Source: Ideonella sp.
Lineage (GTDB): Bacteria > Pseudomonadota > Gammaproteobacteria > Burkholderiales > Burkholderiaceae_C
Reading direction: 5' to 3'
DNA length: 64,000 nt
Assembly: GCA_016721465.1 (NCBI GenBank)
Contig: JADKIA010000009.1
Coordinates: forward strand, 291,936-355,935
Shown: positions 51,289 to 58,926 of the stretch, piece after piece
Layout: the number at the start of each line of letters is the position of its first letter
How positions within the stretch are numbered: the first letter of the stretch is position 1
Position numbers and translations under genes: made by a program
The notes under the pieces: generated by a model
The model's database searches: none
What the model saw: the letters and a program-made list of their open reading frames with translations, nothing else
What the model was told of the DNA's origin: nothing

Positions 51289-51936
51289 TCACTTGCCGCC
51301 GAAGACCTTCAGCACGGCCTTCACGGCCTTGGCCACGTCCAGCTTGTTCTGCTTGATCGCCGCCGCCTCGCAGTTGATCACCGCGCTGCGAATCTGCGCC
51401 TCGAGCGCGTTCAATTCGTTGTTGGCGCGGCTCATCTCCGACTTGGCGGCATCGGCCTGTGCGCGGACTTTCCCGATCGTGTCGGCCACCAGTTTGTCGT
51501 AGGTCTCGTACAGCTTCGAGAGCTGATCGAAGCAAGCCTTGCTCTCCTTGGTGATCGCCTGGTTGGTCTTCAGGGACTCTTCCCAATAACTGATGAGATC
51601 GTCGATGCCGTCGCCGGATTTGCTCTTCACGGTAGCGCCGGCCTCAGCGCGCAACCCATCGAGCGTTTTGAAGAGGGCCTCAATCTGCTGGTTCATCTTG
51701 CTGAGGTCGCCCCCTGGCTTGTCGGCAAGGTCCTTCGACTTATCCTGCTTCTCGATGCCTTCGCGGAACTTGTCTTGGACTGCATCGAACCGCTTCGCCA
51801 GGCCGGCAATGGTCTTGTAGGCCGATGCGTCGAGGTCCCTGCGGACCTTGGCGGTTTCCGTGTCCCAGACATTCGCAACCACCCAAGTGACATTGCTCTT
51901 CAGCTCCTTCACTCGCTGATCTGGCGTCTTCGCCAT
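51289..51936 (-). CDS. Unrecognised soluble alpha-helical protein
   Basis: 215 aa with no signal peptide or membrane span. It is lysine-, alanine- and glutamate-rich and helical throughout; coiled-coil propensity is clear in residues 40-110 and 140-195. The C-terminus is basic (AVKAVLKVFGGK). I see no known family; it recalls phasin- or apolipoprotein-like helical proteins only in general character. AGGAG lies 6 nt before ATG 51936. Less biased towards GC-rich codons (more Lys, Asp, Ile) than its neighbours, which may mean horizontal origin. Confidence 0.7.
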   Translation of the reverse strand: MAKTPDQRVKELKSNVTWVVANVWDTETAKVRRDLDASAYKTIAGLAKRFDAVQDKFREGIEKQDKSKDLADKPGGDLSKMNQQIEALFKTLDGLRAEAGATVKSKSGDGIDDLISYWEESLKTNQAITKESKACFDQLSKLYETYDKLVADTIGKVRAQADAAKSEMSRANNELNALEAQIRSAVINCEAAAIKQNKLDVAKAVKAVLKVFGGK

Positions 51937-52050
51937 CGCACGCTCCTGTTGATTGCAACGCCTCGCCAACGCTGTGTGCCTGGCAGCGCCATCCTATCCC
52001 GCAACCGAGGCTGGCGTTCGGCGTCGGGCCTCGGCCCGGGGCCGCCCCGG

Positions 52051-52710
52051 TCAGGCCGCCCCGTGCGCGTACCAGAGCGCCGCAAAGAAGTGGCAGGCCG
52101 TGCCGCCCATCACAAACAAGTGCCACACGAAGTGAGCGTACCGCACGCGGTGATCCCACAGGAACACGACGGCGCCCAGCGTGTAGCACAGCCCGCCAGC
52201 CACCAGCCAGGCCAGGCCGGCACCCGGCAGACGCGCCACCATCGGTGCGGCGGCCACCACGGCCAGCCAACCCATGGCCAGGTACAGCCCCGTGGACAGC
52301 AGCGGGTGTTTCAGCCGGTTCAGCAGCTTGACGGCCACACCGAAGGCCGCGAGCGCCCAGACGACGGTGAACAGCGTCCATCCCCAGCCGCCACGCAGCA
52401 CGCCAAGGGTGAACGGCGTGTAGCTGCCGGCGATGAACAGGTAGATGGCGGCGTGGTCCATCCGGTTCAGCCAGCGCTTGGCCCGGCTGGCGGGCAGGGC
52501 GTGGTACAGCGTGGACACGCCGTACAGCAGGATCATGGTGCCGGCGAACACCGCCGCGGCGGCCACGTCGAGCGCCGTGCCCTGGCGGGCGGCGTGGACC
52601 ACCAGGATCGGCAGCGAAGCAAGCGCCAGCAGGCATCCCAGCCCGTGGCTGAGCGCGTTGGCGATTTCCTCGCCGCCGGTCTGCGGTCGATCGACGCGGG
52701 CTGGGCTCAT
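52051..52710 (-). CDS. Hemolysin III family / PAQR-type membrane protein
   Basis: 219 aa with seven hydrophobic helices. EEIANALSHGLGCLLALA near residue 13, STLYHALPASRAKRWLNRMDHAAIYLFIAGSYTPF near 65 and HFVWHLFVMGGTACHF near 195 carry the His/Asp/Ser set of the PAQR/HlyIII family, a metal-dependent hydrolase fold related to ceramidases and receptors. The name hemolysin is historical. Downstream neighbour of olsB on the same strand, 68 nt away, so it might be cotranscribed and act on lipids. Confidence 0.92.
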   Translation of the reverse strand: MSPARVDRPQTGGEEIANALSHGLGCLLALASLPILVVHAARQGTALDVAAAAVFAGTMILLYGVSTLYHALPASRAKRWLNRMDHAAIYLFIAGSYTPFTLGVLRGGWGWTLFTVVWALAAFGVAVKLLNRLKHPLLSTGLYLAMGWLAVVAAAPMVARLPGAGLAWLVAGGLCYTLGAVVFLWDHRVRYAHFVWHLFVMGGTACHFFAALWYAHGAA

Positions 52711-52778
52711 GGGCGGATTGTGCCGGCGCTCGTCCGGAGGTCTGTGCGGCGACGAACCATCGGGCCCGGCCGACCCGC

Positions 52779-53588
52779 TCAGATCCGCAGAAAGCGGCGC
52801 CGGTACGACGCCGGCAGCTCGCTGAGCCTGAGCATCATCGGCAGGTCGGCGGTGCCAAAATCCGGATCCCAGGCGGGTGCGCCCAGCACCTTGGCGCCGC
52901 ACTTGAGGTAGCCCTTGATCAGCGGCGGCGGTTCGACGGCGAGGTCGCAGCGCAGTTCATCCACCGGCAGTGCAAGGCGCGGGGTCACCTGCTCTTCGAT
53001 CGGCGCCAGGTGGGTCTGCTGCAGCGTGTGCCAGAGGCTGGCGGCGGCGTGGCCACCGTCGCGCATCGGCACGCTGGCGCATCCGATCATCAGGTCCAGG
53101 CCGTTGCGGTGCATGAACTCGGCCAGCGACGACCACAGCAGCAGGATCACGGCGCCCGTGCGCCACTCGGCATCGGTGCAGGAGCGGCCCAGCTCGGCCA
53201 TCCTTGGCCTGAGCCTGGCCAGGCGGACCAGGTCGAACTCGTTGTCGGTGTACAGCCCGCCCACCAGGCGTGCGGCGTCGGGCGTCAGCACCCGGTAGGT
53301 GCCCACCACCTGCGCCGGGGCATCGTCGGTCTCCACGCTGCGCACCAGCAGGTGCTCGCAGAAGCGGTCGTAGAGGTCCACGTCCAGGCCGGGCTCGGTG
53401 CCCGCCGGCGGGGACAGGCGTGCGCCCATCTCGCCGGCGAAGACCCGGTGGCGCAGGCGCTGGGCCTCGCGCACGTCGTCGGCATGGCGAGCCCAGACGG
53501 CTTCCAGCCGCGGCAGCTCTGCCGCGCTGCGTGGGCGTGCCGGCGCGAGGGTGGAAAGGGCCGGTTCGAAGGGGATGTTGGTGTCCAT
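52779..53588 (-). CDS. olsB: OlsB-like ornithine N-acyltransferase (GNAT fold)
   Basis: 269 aa. EAQRLRHRVFAGEMGARLSP near residue 40, DLYDRFCEHLLVR near 70, VVGTYRVLTPDAARLVGG, DLVRLARLRPRMAELGRSC and GLDLMIGCASVPMRDGGHAA match the OlsB family, which attaches a 3-hydroxyacyl chain to ornithine as the first step to phosphorus-free ornithine lipids. olsA is not in the window. Four PhoB half-sites in register lie just upstream. ATG 53588 is 24 nt after the last repeat. Confidence 0.88.
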   Translation of the reverse strand: MDTNIPFEPALSTLAPARPRSAAELPRLEAVWARHADDVREAQRLRHRVFAGEMGARLSPPAGTEPGLDVDLYDRFCEHLLVRSVETDDAPAQVVGTYRVLTPDAARLVGGLYTDNEFDLVRLARLRPRMAELGRSCTDAEWRTGAVILLLWSSLAEFMHRNGLDLMIGCASVPMRDGGHAAASLWHTLQQTHLAPIEEQVTPRLALPVDELRCDLAVEPPPLIKGYLKCGAKVLGAPAWDPDFGTADLPMMLRLSELPASYRRRFLRI

Positions 53589-53612
53589 GGCCGTGCATGG
53601 TTCACCGCCACG

Positions 53613-53652
53613 ATGACGCCGGTGTGAAGCGGCCATGACAGGGCGATGACGC
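53613..53652 (-). promoter_or_regulatory. Four tandem Pho half-sites upstream of olsB
   Basis: On the minus strand GCGTCAT, CTGTCAT, GCTTCAC and GCGTCAT start at exact 11-bp intervals (plus-strand starts 53646, 53635, 53624, 53613), each separated by 4 bp. One is a perfect CTGTCAT. This is the tandem arrangement bound cooperatively by two PhoB dimers. Confidence 0.75.
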
Positions 53653-53679
53653 CGGGCGGCGGCGCCCCGTGCCTGCAGG

Positions 53680-53716
53680 CCGTCACACCGCTGCCACGCC
53701 GTCACAGTGTTGCCAC
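53680..53716 (+). promoter_or_regulatory. Two plus-strand Pho boxes without an adjacent gene start
   Basis: CCGTCAC-ACCG-CTGCCAC (53680-53697) and CCGTCAC-AGTG-TTGCCAC (53699-53716), both 7-4-7. The first convincing plus-strand gene is at 54016, leaving a 300-nt leader that also holds a small minus-strand frame. Confidence 0.5.
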
Positions 53717-53786
53717 GTGCGAGCGCGACACTCGGCAATGACCTGTTCATCGAGCCGCAATGCCAGCACCTGCGCCGGCGGGTCCG

Positions 53787-53930
53787 TCAAGGTGCAATGC
53801 GGCCGCGGTGCCTGCTCAAGCGATCGACCCAGCGCGAGCGCGTCAGCGCGGTCCATTCCAGCACGCCGTAGGCGAACGCGGCCGCCATCACCGGCCACAG
53901 CAAAGTCATTCGGAACGGAAATCGATGCAT
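53787..53930 (-). CDS. Putative 47-aa membrane micro-protein
   Basis: MTLLWPVMAAAFAYGVLEWT forms one hydrophobic span after a short basic start; the tail is Arg-rich (SRWVDRLSRHRGRIAP). GGGGG lies 6 nt before the ATG. No family recognised. Bounded on both sides by non-coding sequence, antisense to the leader of the DUF2817 gene. Could be chance. Confidence 0.45.
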   Translation of the reverse strand: MHRFPFRMTLLWPVMAAAFAYGVLEWTALTRSRWVDRLSRHRGRIAP

Positions 53931-54015
53931 CGCAAACCCCCGTGGTGGTGCCAGCCGAGCAGTCTGGCGCCGGAACGTGGCGCTTTGATGGCAATCCCGT
54001 GACCGAGGCAGCGTC

Positions 54016-55077
54016 TTGACCCCGCAGCCAACGACCGGGCCACTGACCGAACGCGCCGCAGACTGGCCGTCCGGGCTGATCGATGTGCTCGAGCTGGCCG
54101 CCCAGGCCGGCGACGCCGCGCAGTGCCGCGTGGTGTGCGAGGTGCGCTGCGGCGCGCAGGTGTTCCCGGTGCATGCACTCACGCTGGGCAACCCCGACCC
54201 CGTCGTGCCGGCCATGGGCATCTTCGGCGGCGTGCACGGGCTTGAACGCATCGGCGCCGAAGTGGCCTTGTCGTTCCTGCGCAGCCTGGTGTCGCGCCTG
54301 CCCTGGGACGATTCATTGCACCGCTTGCTCGAAGGCATCCGGCTGGTCTTCATGCCCCTGGTCAACCCCGGCGGCCTGTGGCGCGGCACACGCGCCAATC
54401 CCCAGGGCGTGGACCTGATGCGCAATTCGCCGGTGGATTGTGCGCACGGCGCACCCTGGCTGCTGGGCGGGCAGCGCCTGAGCGCCGGCCTGCCCTGGTA
54501 CCGCGGCGTTGCCGGCGCGCCGATGCAGGCCGAGGCGCAAGCGCTGTGCGAGGTGGTCGAACAGGAGCTGATGCCGCACGGCTTTGCCCTGAGCATCGAC
54601 TGCCACTCGGGCTTCGGACTCACCGATCGCATCTGGTTTCCACACGCGCACACGCCCAAGCCGGTGGCCCACCTGCCCGAGCTGCATGCGCTGGGGGAGC
54701 TGCTCGACCGATCGTTGCTGCACCACCGCTATGTGTTCGAGCCGCAGAGCCTGCAGTACCTGTCGCATGGCGACCTGTGGGATCACCTCTACCTGCAGGC
54801 GGCCCACCAGGGCAGGGGAACCTTGCTGCCGCTGACACTGGAAATGGGCTCGTGGCTGTGGGTGAAGAAGAACCCGCGCCAGGTGTTCTCGCGCCACGGC
54901 ATCTTCAATCCGCTGATCGAGCACCGGCGTCAGCGCGTCATCCGACGCCACCTCGCGCTGCTGGATTTCCTGCTGCGCGCCACCTACAGCCACGCCCGGT
55001 GGCGTCCAGGCGAGCCGGCGGCGACAGACCATCGCGAGCAGGCCCTGGCCCGCTGGTACCGCAGAAAGCCGAAGTGA
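54016..55077 (+). CDS. DUF2817 / M14-type zinc carboxypeptidase-like hydrolase
   Basis: 353 aa from a TTG start with GAGG 7 nt upstream. FGGVHGLERIGAE near residue 75 (H-x-x-E zinc ligands), PLVNPGGLWRGTRANPQGVDLMRN near 115, IDCHSGFGLTDRIWFP near 195 (third ligand) and PLTLEMGSWLW near 275 (catalytic Glu) give an M14 peptidase fold of the succinylglutamate desuccinylase/DUF2817 type. No signal peptide. Its stop overlaps the next start (ATGA), so it is coupled with the alpha/beta hydrolase. Substrate unknown. Confidence 0.85.
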   Translation: MTPQPTTGPLTERAADWPSGLIDVLELAAQAGDAAQCRVVCEVRCGAQVFPVHALTLGNPDPVVPAMGIFGGVHGLERIGAEVALSFLRSLVSRLPWDDSLHRLLEGIRLVFMPLVNPGGLWRGTRANPQGVDLMRNSPVDCAHGAPWLLGGQRLSAGLPWYRGVAGAPMQAEAQALCEVVEQELMPHGFALSIDCHSGFGLTDRIWFPHAHTPKPVAHLPELHALGELLDRSLLHHRYVFEPQSLQYLSHGDLWDHLYLQAAHQGRGTLLPLTLEMGSWLWVKKNPRQVFSRHGIFNPLIEHRRQRVIRRHLALLDFLLRATYSHARWRPGEPAATDHREQALARWYRRKPK

Positions 55078-55838
55078 TGAGAACCTGGATCCTGCTCCGT
55101 GGCCTGGCGCGGGAGAGCGGCCATTGGGGCGACTTCGTGGGACAGCTGCAAAAGGCGCTGCCGGGCGACCGCCTCATCGCCCTCGACCTTCCGGGCAACG
55201 GCGCGCTGCACCACCAGCCCAGCCCGGTGCGGGTGGAGGCCATGGTCGAGCACTGCCGCGCCGAGCTGGGCCGGCTCGGTGCGACGCCGCCGTTCCACCT
55301 GCTGGGCCTCTCGATGGGGGGCATGGTGGTGGCGTGCTGGCTACAGACCCATCCCGGCGAGCTGGGCGGCGGCGTGCTCATCAACACCAGCCTGCGGCCG
55401 TTCAGCCCTTTCCACCACCGGCTGCGCCCGGGCGCCTGGTGGCCGCTTCTCGGCTCGCTGGCGAGCGTTGGCGCACGCAGCGCCGAGCGGCGCATCCTGC
55501 GCCTGACCAGCAACCTGGCGCCGCGGCAGCGGGCCGTGCTCGATGCCTGGACGGTGCTGCGCCAGGCGCACCCCGTGTCCGCCACCAACTCGCTGCGCCA
55601 GCTGCTGGCCGCGGCCCGCTTTCGTGCCCAAACGCAAGGCCCCGCCCTGCCCGTGCTGGTGCTGAACAGCCAGGGCGATCGCCTGGTCGATCCCCGCTGT
55701 TCGAACGCCCTGGTGCAGCGCTGGCAGTGCGCCGCCGCGACCCACCCGCTGGCCGGACACGACCTCACGCTCGATGCCGGCAAATGGGTCGCGGCAGAAA
55801 TCGCCCGATGGCTCGGCGCGGCCGATCGGGGTGGCTGA
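55077..55838 (+). CDS. Alpha/beta-fold hydrolase
   Basis: 253 aa. RGLARESGHWGDF near residue 7 (oxyanion loop region), LIALDLPGNG, nucleophile elbow LLGLSMGGMVV near 81, acid NSQGDRLVDPR near 203 and catalytic His in AGHDLTLDAG near 227, so the triad is complete. Overlaps the DUF2817 stop by one base. The INTSLRPFSPFHHRLRPGAW segment is typical of lipase/esterase-like members in betaproteobacteria. Acyl-ester hydrolysis is likely. Confidence 0.9.
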   Translation: MRTWILLRGLARESGHWGDFVGQLQKALPGDRLIALDLPGNGALHHQPSPVRVEAMVEHCRAELGRLGATPPFHLLGLSMGGMVVACWLQTHPGELGGGVLINTSLRPFSPFHHRLRPGAWWPLLGSLASVGARSAERRILRLTSNLAPRQRAVLDAWTVLRQAHPVSATNSLRQLLAAARFRAQTQGPALPVLVLNSQGDRLVDPRCSNALVQRWQCAAATHPLAGHDLTLDAGKWVAAEIARWLGAADRGG

Positions 55839-55850
55839 CCCGCCTCGAGG

Positions 55851-57326
55851 TCAGTCCTGGTCGCGCCGGTAGCGTTGGGCGACCGACAAACCAAGCAAGC
55901 ACAGGATCACCAGCGCGGCGGAGGCAGGCTCGGGCACCGTGGCGATGGCCTGCTGCTGGAAGAACGCGCCGGCGCGCACGGCCGAGAGATCCTGATCGGT
56001 GAAACCGAACACGAAGAACTGGTTGTCACCCGCAACGCTTTGAACGAAGTCGTTGTCATTGGCAACGAACAGGGTGTGCATCAGCGATCCGTTCAGCACC
56101 ACGTCTTCGCCGAAGGCCATGCCCTCGATCTTGGCAGGCACCTGATTCGGGTCACTGATGCCGCCGGCCACGTTCAAGGCGCTCACCAGGTCGAGGAACT
56201 GGGACTTGGCCACCGCGGCATTGGCCGCCGCTGCGCCACTCAGGCCGGTGATGTCGGTGGCACCTGCGATGTCGATCAGGTAGACCTTCTTGACCTTGGC
56301 GGTGGAACCATCGCCCAAGCCTTTGCCGTCGCGTTCATCCACCAGAAACTGGTGATCATTGAGGGCCACGATCTCGCTGACCCCCGAGCCGTCGGTCAGC
56401 TTGTATCCGTACTCGTGCGTAGCGCCGGTAGCGATGTCGATGGTGACGATGCGCACCAGCTTGTTCGACGCGGCCACGGCAGCATCCTGGATCAAAGGCG
56501 CCTGCATGATGCCCACCAGCGACTTGCCATCGGGCGTGATCGCCAGGCCTTCCATGCCCTTGTTCGCGACGCGGCCGCTGCTGTTGCCGGTGATCTCCGT
56601 GCTGCCGACCGGGCTCAGCTTGGCGATTCCCAGATTCGCTGGGAGTGCGAAGCTGCGCAGTCGAGCTCCGGTGGCGCGGTCGAACTGGTACACGTATGGG
56701 CCGTATTCGTCGCTGATGAACACGCTCTTGCCATCGGCCGAGACGCGGATCGACTCCGGATCCAGCCGGCCGTTGTCGGCGTTGAGCGAGCCCTTGGCCG
56801 GATCGAAGTTGTCCGAACGTCCGCTGAAGTATTGCTTGCCATCCACGGCGTTCAGCGACGGTGCGCCCGAACCCATCGGCGTGCCGTCGGCGCGGGTGCC
56901 CAGGCCCGCACCGCTGCCATAGCTCAGCGCCGTCGGGCTCGACAGCAGTGTGGTGCCGGTGAGCGTCGGCGTCATGGCCAAGGGCAACGCCGAGCCTGCC
57001 GACGCAGGCGCCAGGGACAGTGTCAATGACTGGTAACGCGCGATGTACGAGGTGGTGTCGTCGACGGCGCTGTTGTAGGCCGTGGCGTTGGGGCCGCGGT
57101 CGGGCAAGCCGAGAAAGCTGTTGCCCCCGGCCCAAGCCAGCCCCGAGCCGATGCCCCCGAGCAGGTTGCCTGCCACACCGTTCTCCAGCGCACCGTGGGT
57201 CGACGCCGCCAGGTCGAACAGGTTGCCCGACAGCGAGCCCCTGGCGATGAGCGTCGGCGCGGCCATGGCGGCCGAAGTGACCAACGCGGCCGTGGCGGCC
57301 AGAGCGATAAGGCGGGTGCGGAACAT
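55851..57326 (-). CDS. Phytase-domain esterase-like protein with PEP-CTERM anchor
   Basis: 491 aa. Signal peptide (residues 1-22, ending AAMA), then a beta-propeller of the esterase-like phytase type (PF13449): GLAWAGGNSFLGLPDRGPNATAYN near 62, RLDPESIRVSADGKSVFISDEYGPYVYQFD near 183 and GMEGLAITPDGKSLVGIMQAPL near 255, shown here as key pieces. The C-terminus VPEPASAALVILCLLGLSVAQRYRRD is a PEP-CTERM sorting signal, so the protein is surface-linked via an exosortase. Release of phosphate from organic phosphate esters fits the perfect Pho box upstream. GAGG lies 6 nt before ATG 57326. Confidence 0.88.
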   Translation of the reverse strand: MFRTRLIALAATAALVTSAAMAAPTLIARGSLSGNLFDLAASTHGALENGVAGNLLGGIGSGLAWAGGNSFLGLPDRGPNATAYNSAVDDTTSYIARYQSLTLSLAPASAGSALPLAMTPTLTGTTLLSSPTALSYGSGAGLGTRADGTPMGSGAPSLNAVDGKQYFSGRSDNFDPAKGSLNADNGRLDPESIRVSADGKSVFISDEYGPYVYQFDRATGARLRSFALPANLGIAKLSPVGSTEITGNSSGRVANKGMEGLAITPDGKSLVGIMQAPLIQDAAVAASNKLVRIVTIDIATGATHEYGYKLTDGSGVSEIVALNDHQFLVDERDGKGLGDGSTAKVKKVYLIDIAGATDITGLSGAAAANAAVAKSQFLDLVSALNVAGGISDPNQVPAKIEGMAFGEDVVLNGSLMHTLFVANDNDFVQSVAGDNQFFVFGFTDQDLSAVRAGAFFQQQAIATVPEPASAALVILCLLGLSVAQRYRRDQD

Positions 57327-57375
57327 GGCGAACCTCGAGGCGAAGGGAGTGAACGGCGCATGCTCGCGGTGCGGC

Positions 57376-57393
57376 ATGACAGCGCTGTGACAG
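57376..57393 (-). promoter_or_regulatory. Perfect Pho box upstream of the phytase-domain gene
   Basis: Minus strand CTGTCAC-AGCG-CTGTCAT, matching the PhoB consensus (CTGTCAY in both repeats) at all 14 positions; ends 49 nt before the start codon. Confidence 0.8.
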
Positions 57394-57434
57394 CCCCGCC
57401 CGGCGCCCGTGGCCGGGACGACCGGTCGCGCCGC

Positions 57435-58250
57435 TCAGGCCCGACCAGCGCGCAGCTTGGGCATCAGCACCAGAGCGATGCTCATCCAGACGGCGACGCT
57501 GAAGTAGCTCGTCATCCACACCACCTCGGTCCGCCACTGGTCCCAGCGGTGCGACACCACCCAGCGTGCGGACACGTCGGCCAGACCCTGCGTGAGCGTC
57601 AGGTAGTTGCGCCGCAGGGCTTCGTCCTTGGCCCACCGGGACCAGTACATGGGCACATCCACACCGAACATGTAGGCCACGTAGGCCACGCCCGCCACGC
57701 AGCACAGCGCCAGCACAGGCCGGCATGCGCGGTCGACCTGCTGCCACATCAGTACCAGGCTGAGTACCAGCAAGCCGGCGCACAGGCCCCACAGCGACTC
57801 TTCAACCACGTGGCCGATGTTGGAGGTCGTGAGCACCGAATACCAGGAAAACAGCTCGGCCACTGCGATCAGGGGCAGCACCGAGCGGGACACCGCCAGG
57901 CCCGTGGCGCTGCCGGTGACGCGCGACACCTCGCGCAAGAGCAAGGCCCACTGGGCGGCGAAGCACAACTCCGCCAGCGTGGCCACGCTGCGCCCGACGA
58001 TCACGCTGGACCAGAAGCTGTCCACCAGCACCAGCCGCTGCACGTCGTACACCGGCAACAACGACCGCCAGCCGCAGCCCAGCACGTAGCCGGCCGACAA
58101 CAGCAATTGCCAGCGCCGGCTCAGCCAAGCATCTGGCGGCCACCGGTCACGGCTTCGCCACAGCCACCAGGCAACCGCGCTCCAAGCCAGCACATTGAGC
58201 ACGGCCACGCCGCGCAGCAGCGTCCACCAGTCTTGTGTGCTGGCCAGCAT
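57435..58250 (-). CDS. Uncharacterised seven-helix membrane protein
   Basis: 271 aa. Helices near residues 10-32, 45-65, 85-105, 118-140, 147-168, 176-197 and 240-262. No catalytic motif is obvious; tryptophan-rich (WSAVAWWLWRSRDRW, WSRWAKDEALRRNYLTL). I recognise no family. GAGG lies 6 nt before the ATG. Upstream of the Pho-controlled phytase-domain gene on the same strand but separated from it by the Pho box. Confidence 0.78.
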   Translation of the reverse strand: MLASTQDWWTLLRGVAVLNVLAWSAVAWWLWRSRDRWPPDAWLSRRWQLLLSAGYVLGCGWRSLLPVYDVQRLVLVDSFWSSVIVGRSVATLAELCFAAQWALLLREVSRVTGSATGLAVSRSVLPLIAVAELFSWYSVLTTSNIGHVVEESLWGLCAGLLVLSLVLMWQQVDRACRPVLALCCVAGVAYVAYMFGVDVPMYWSRWAKDEALRRNYLTLTQGLADVSARWVVSHRWDQWRTEVVWMTSYFSVAVWMSIALVLMPKLRAGRA

Positions 58251-58314
58251 GGCTCGCCTCGGGCCTCAGCGGCCAACGCTTCGGTTGGGAACGGACATGA
58301 TGCACTCGTTTAAC

Positions 58315-58333
58315 GGTATAAAGAGTTTATACC
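58315..58333. promoter_or_regulatory. 19-bp perfect palindrome in an AT-rich promoter region
   Basis: GGTATAAA-GAG-TTTATACC, an 8-bp perfect inverted repeat, 64 nt before the membrane-protein gene on the minus strand and 210 nt before the small plus-strand gene. It stands out in AT content and is shaped like an operator for a dimeric repressor; TATAAA/TATACC can also serve as -10 elements. Confidence 0.55.
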
Positions 58334-58542
58334 CTTATAGACCTCGCGGAACACCTTCGTCGGCGCGCGGCTCGGCGCGGCTCCAGACCCCGTGAATGGC
58401 GAACGCCGTGCGCCGCCGACACCGCCGGCCGTTTTGCCGCCCAGCTTTGACGGCGATCAGCGAACGCGGCGGGCAGGGCCGGTCCAATGCGTCCAGGACT
58501 TGCATCTGCGCGCCAGGGAGGGCGCCAACATTGGGATCGTCA

Positions 58543-58917
58543 ATGGGCTGGCCGAAAGGCCCCGAGCTGGAGGCCGATCTGCACGGTTGGTACGAAGAAC
58601 ACCGCCAGTGCCTGAGCGGGTTCCCCGTGCGGGAGCTGGTGGCATTGGCCACGCAGGACACACCCGTCGGCGACGGTCACGGGCTCCAGATCCTGGACCA
58701 CTCGATGGCCCAGTGGATCAGTCAGCTGAACCAATGCATTGGCGCCTACCCCCGCGAGCCGCGTGGCGCGCTCTGCACTCAAAAGCTGGAGTCGCAGCAG
58801 GCTCGGGACGCACTCGAAGCGCTTCGCGACCGGGTTGGTGCGGCCTGCCGCGCGGGGGCATCGTCGCCGGCAGGCACGCGGGCCCAGGCGGCGCAGGGGA
58901 CGCCGGAAACAGTGTAG
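58543..58917 (+). CDS. Small hypothetical protein, helical
   Basis: 124 aa. WYEEHRQCLSGFPVRELVAL, then QILDHSMAQWISQLNQCIGA and KLESQQARDALEALRDRVGAA; regularly spaced charged and hydrophobic residues suggest a helical bundle. No known family. GGGA lies 6 nt before ATG 58543. Ends 9 nt before the convergent CYTH-CHAD gene. The reading could be chance, but its amino-acid make-up is more protein-like than the alternative frames. Confidence 0.45.
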   Translation: MGWPKGPELEADLHGWYEEHRQCLSGFPVRELVALATQDTPVGDGHGLQILDHSMAQWISQLNQCIGAYPREPRGALCTQKLESQQARDALEALRDRVGAACRAGASSPAGTRAQAAQGTPETV

Positions 58918-58926
58918 GCATGCCGA

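Noticed and set aside
53760..54002. 80-codon plus-strand frame 43 nt after the orphan Pho boxes
   Set aside because: Spacing is attractive, but there is no ribosome site and the Pro/Ala/Arg/Ser/His-rich translation lacks any hydrophobic or structural pattern. Kept only as a possibility within the leader.
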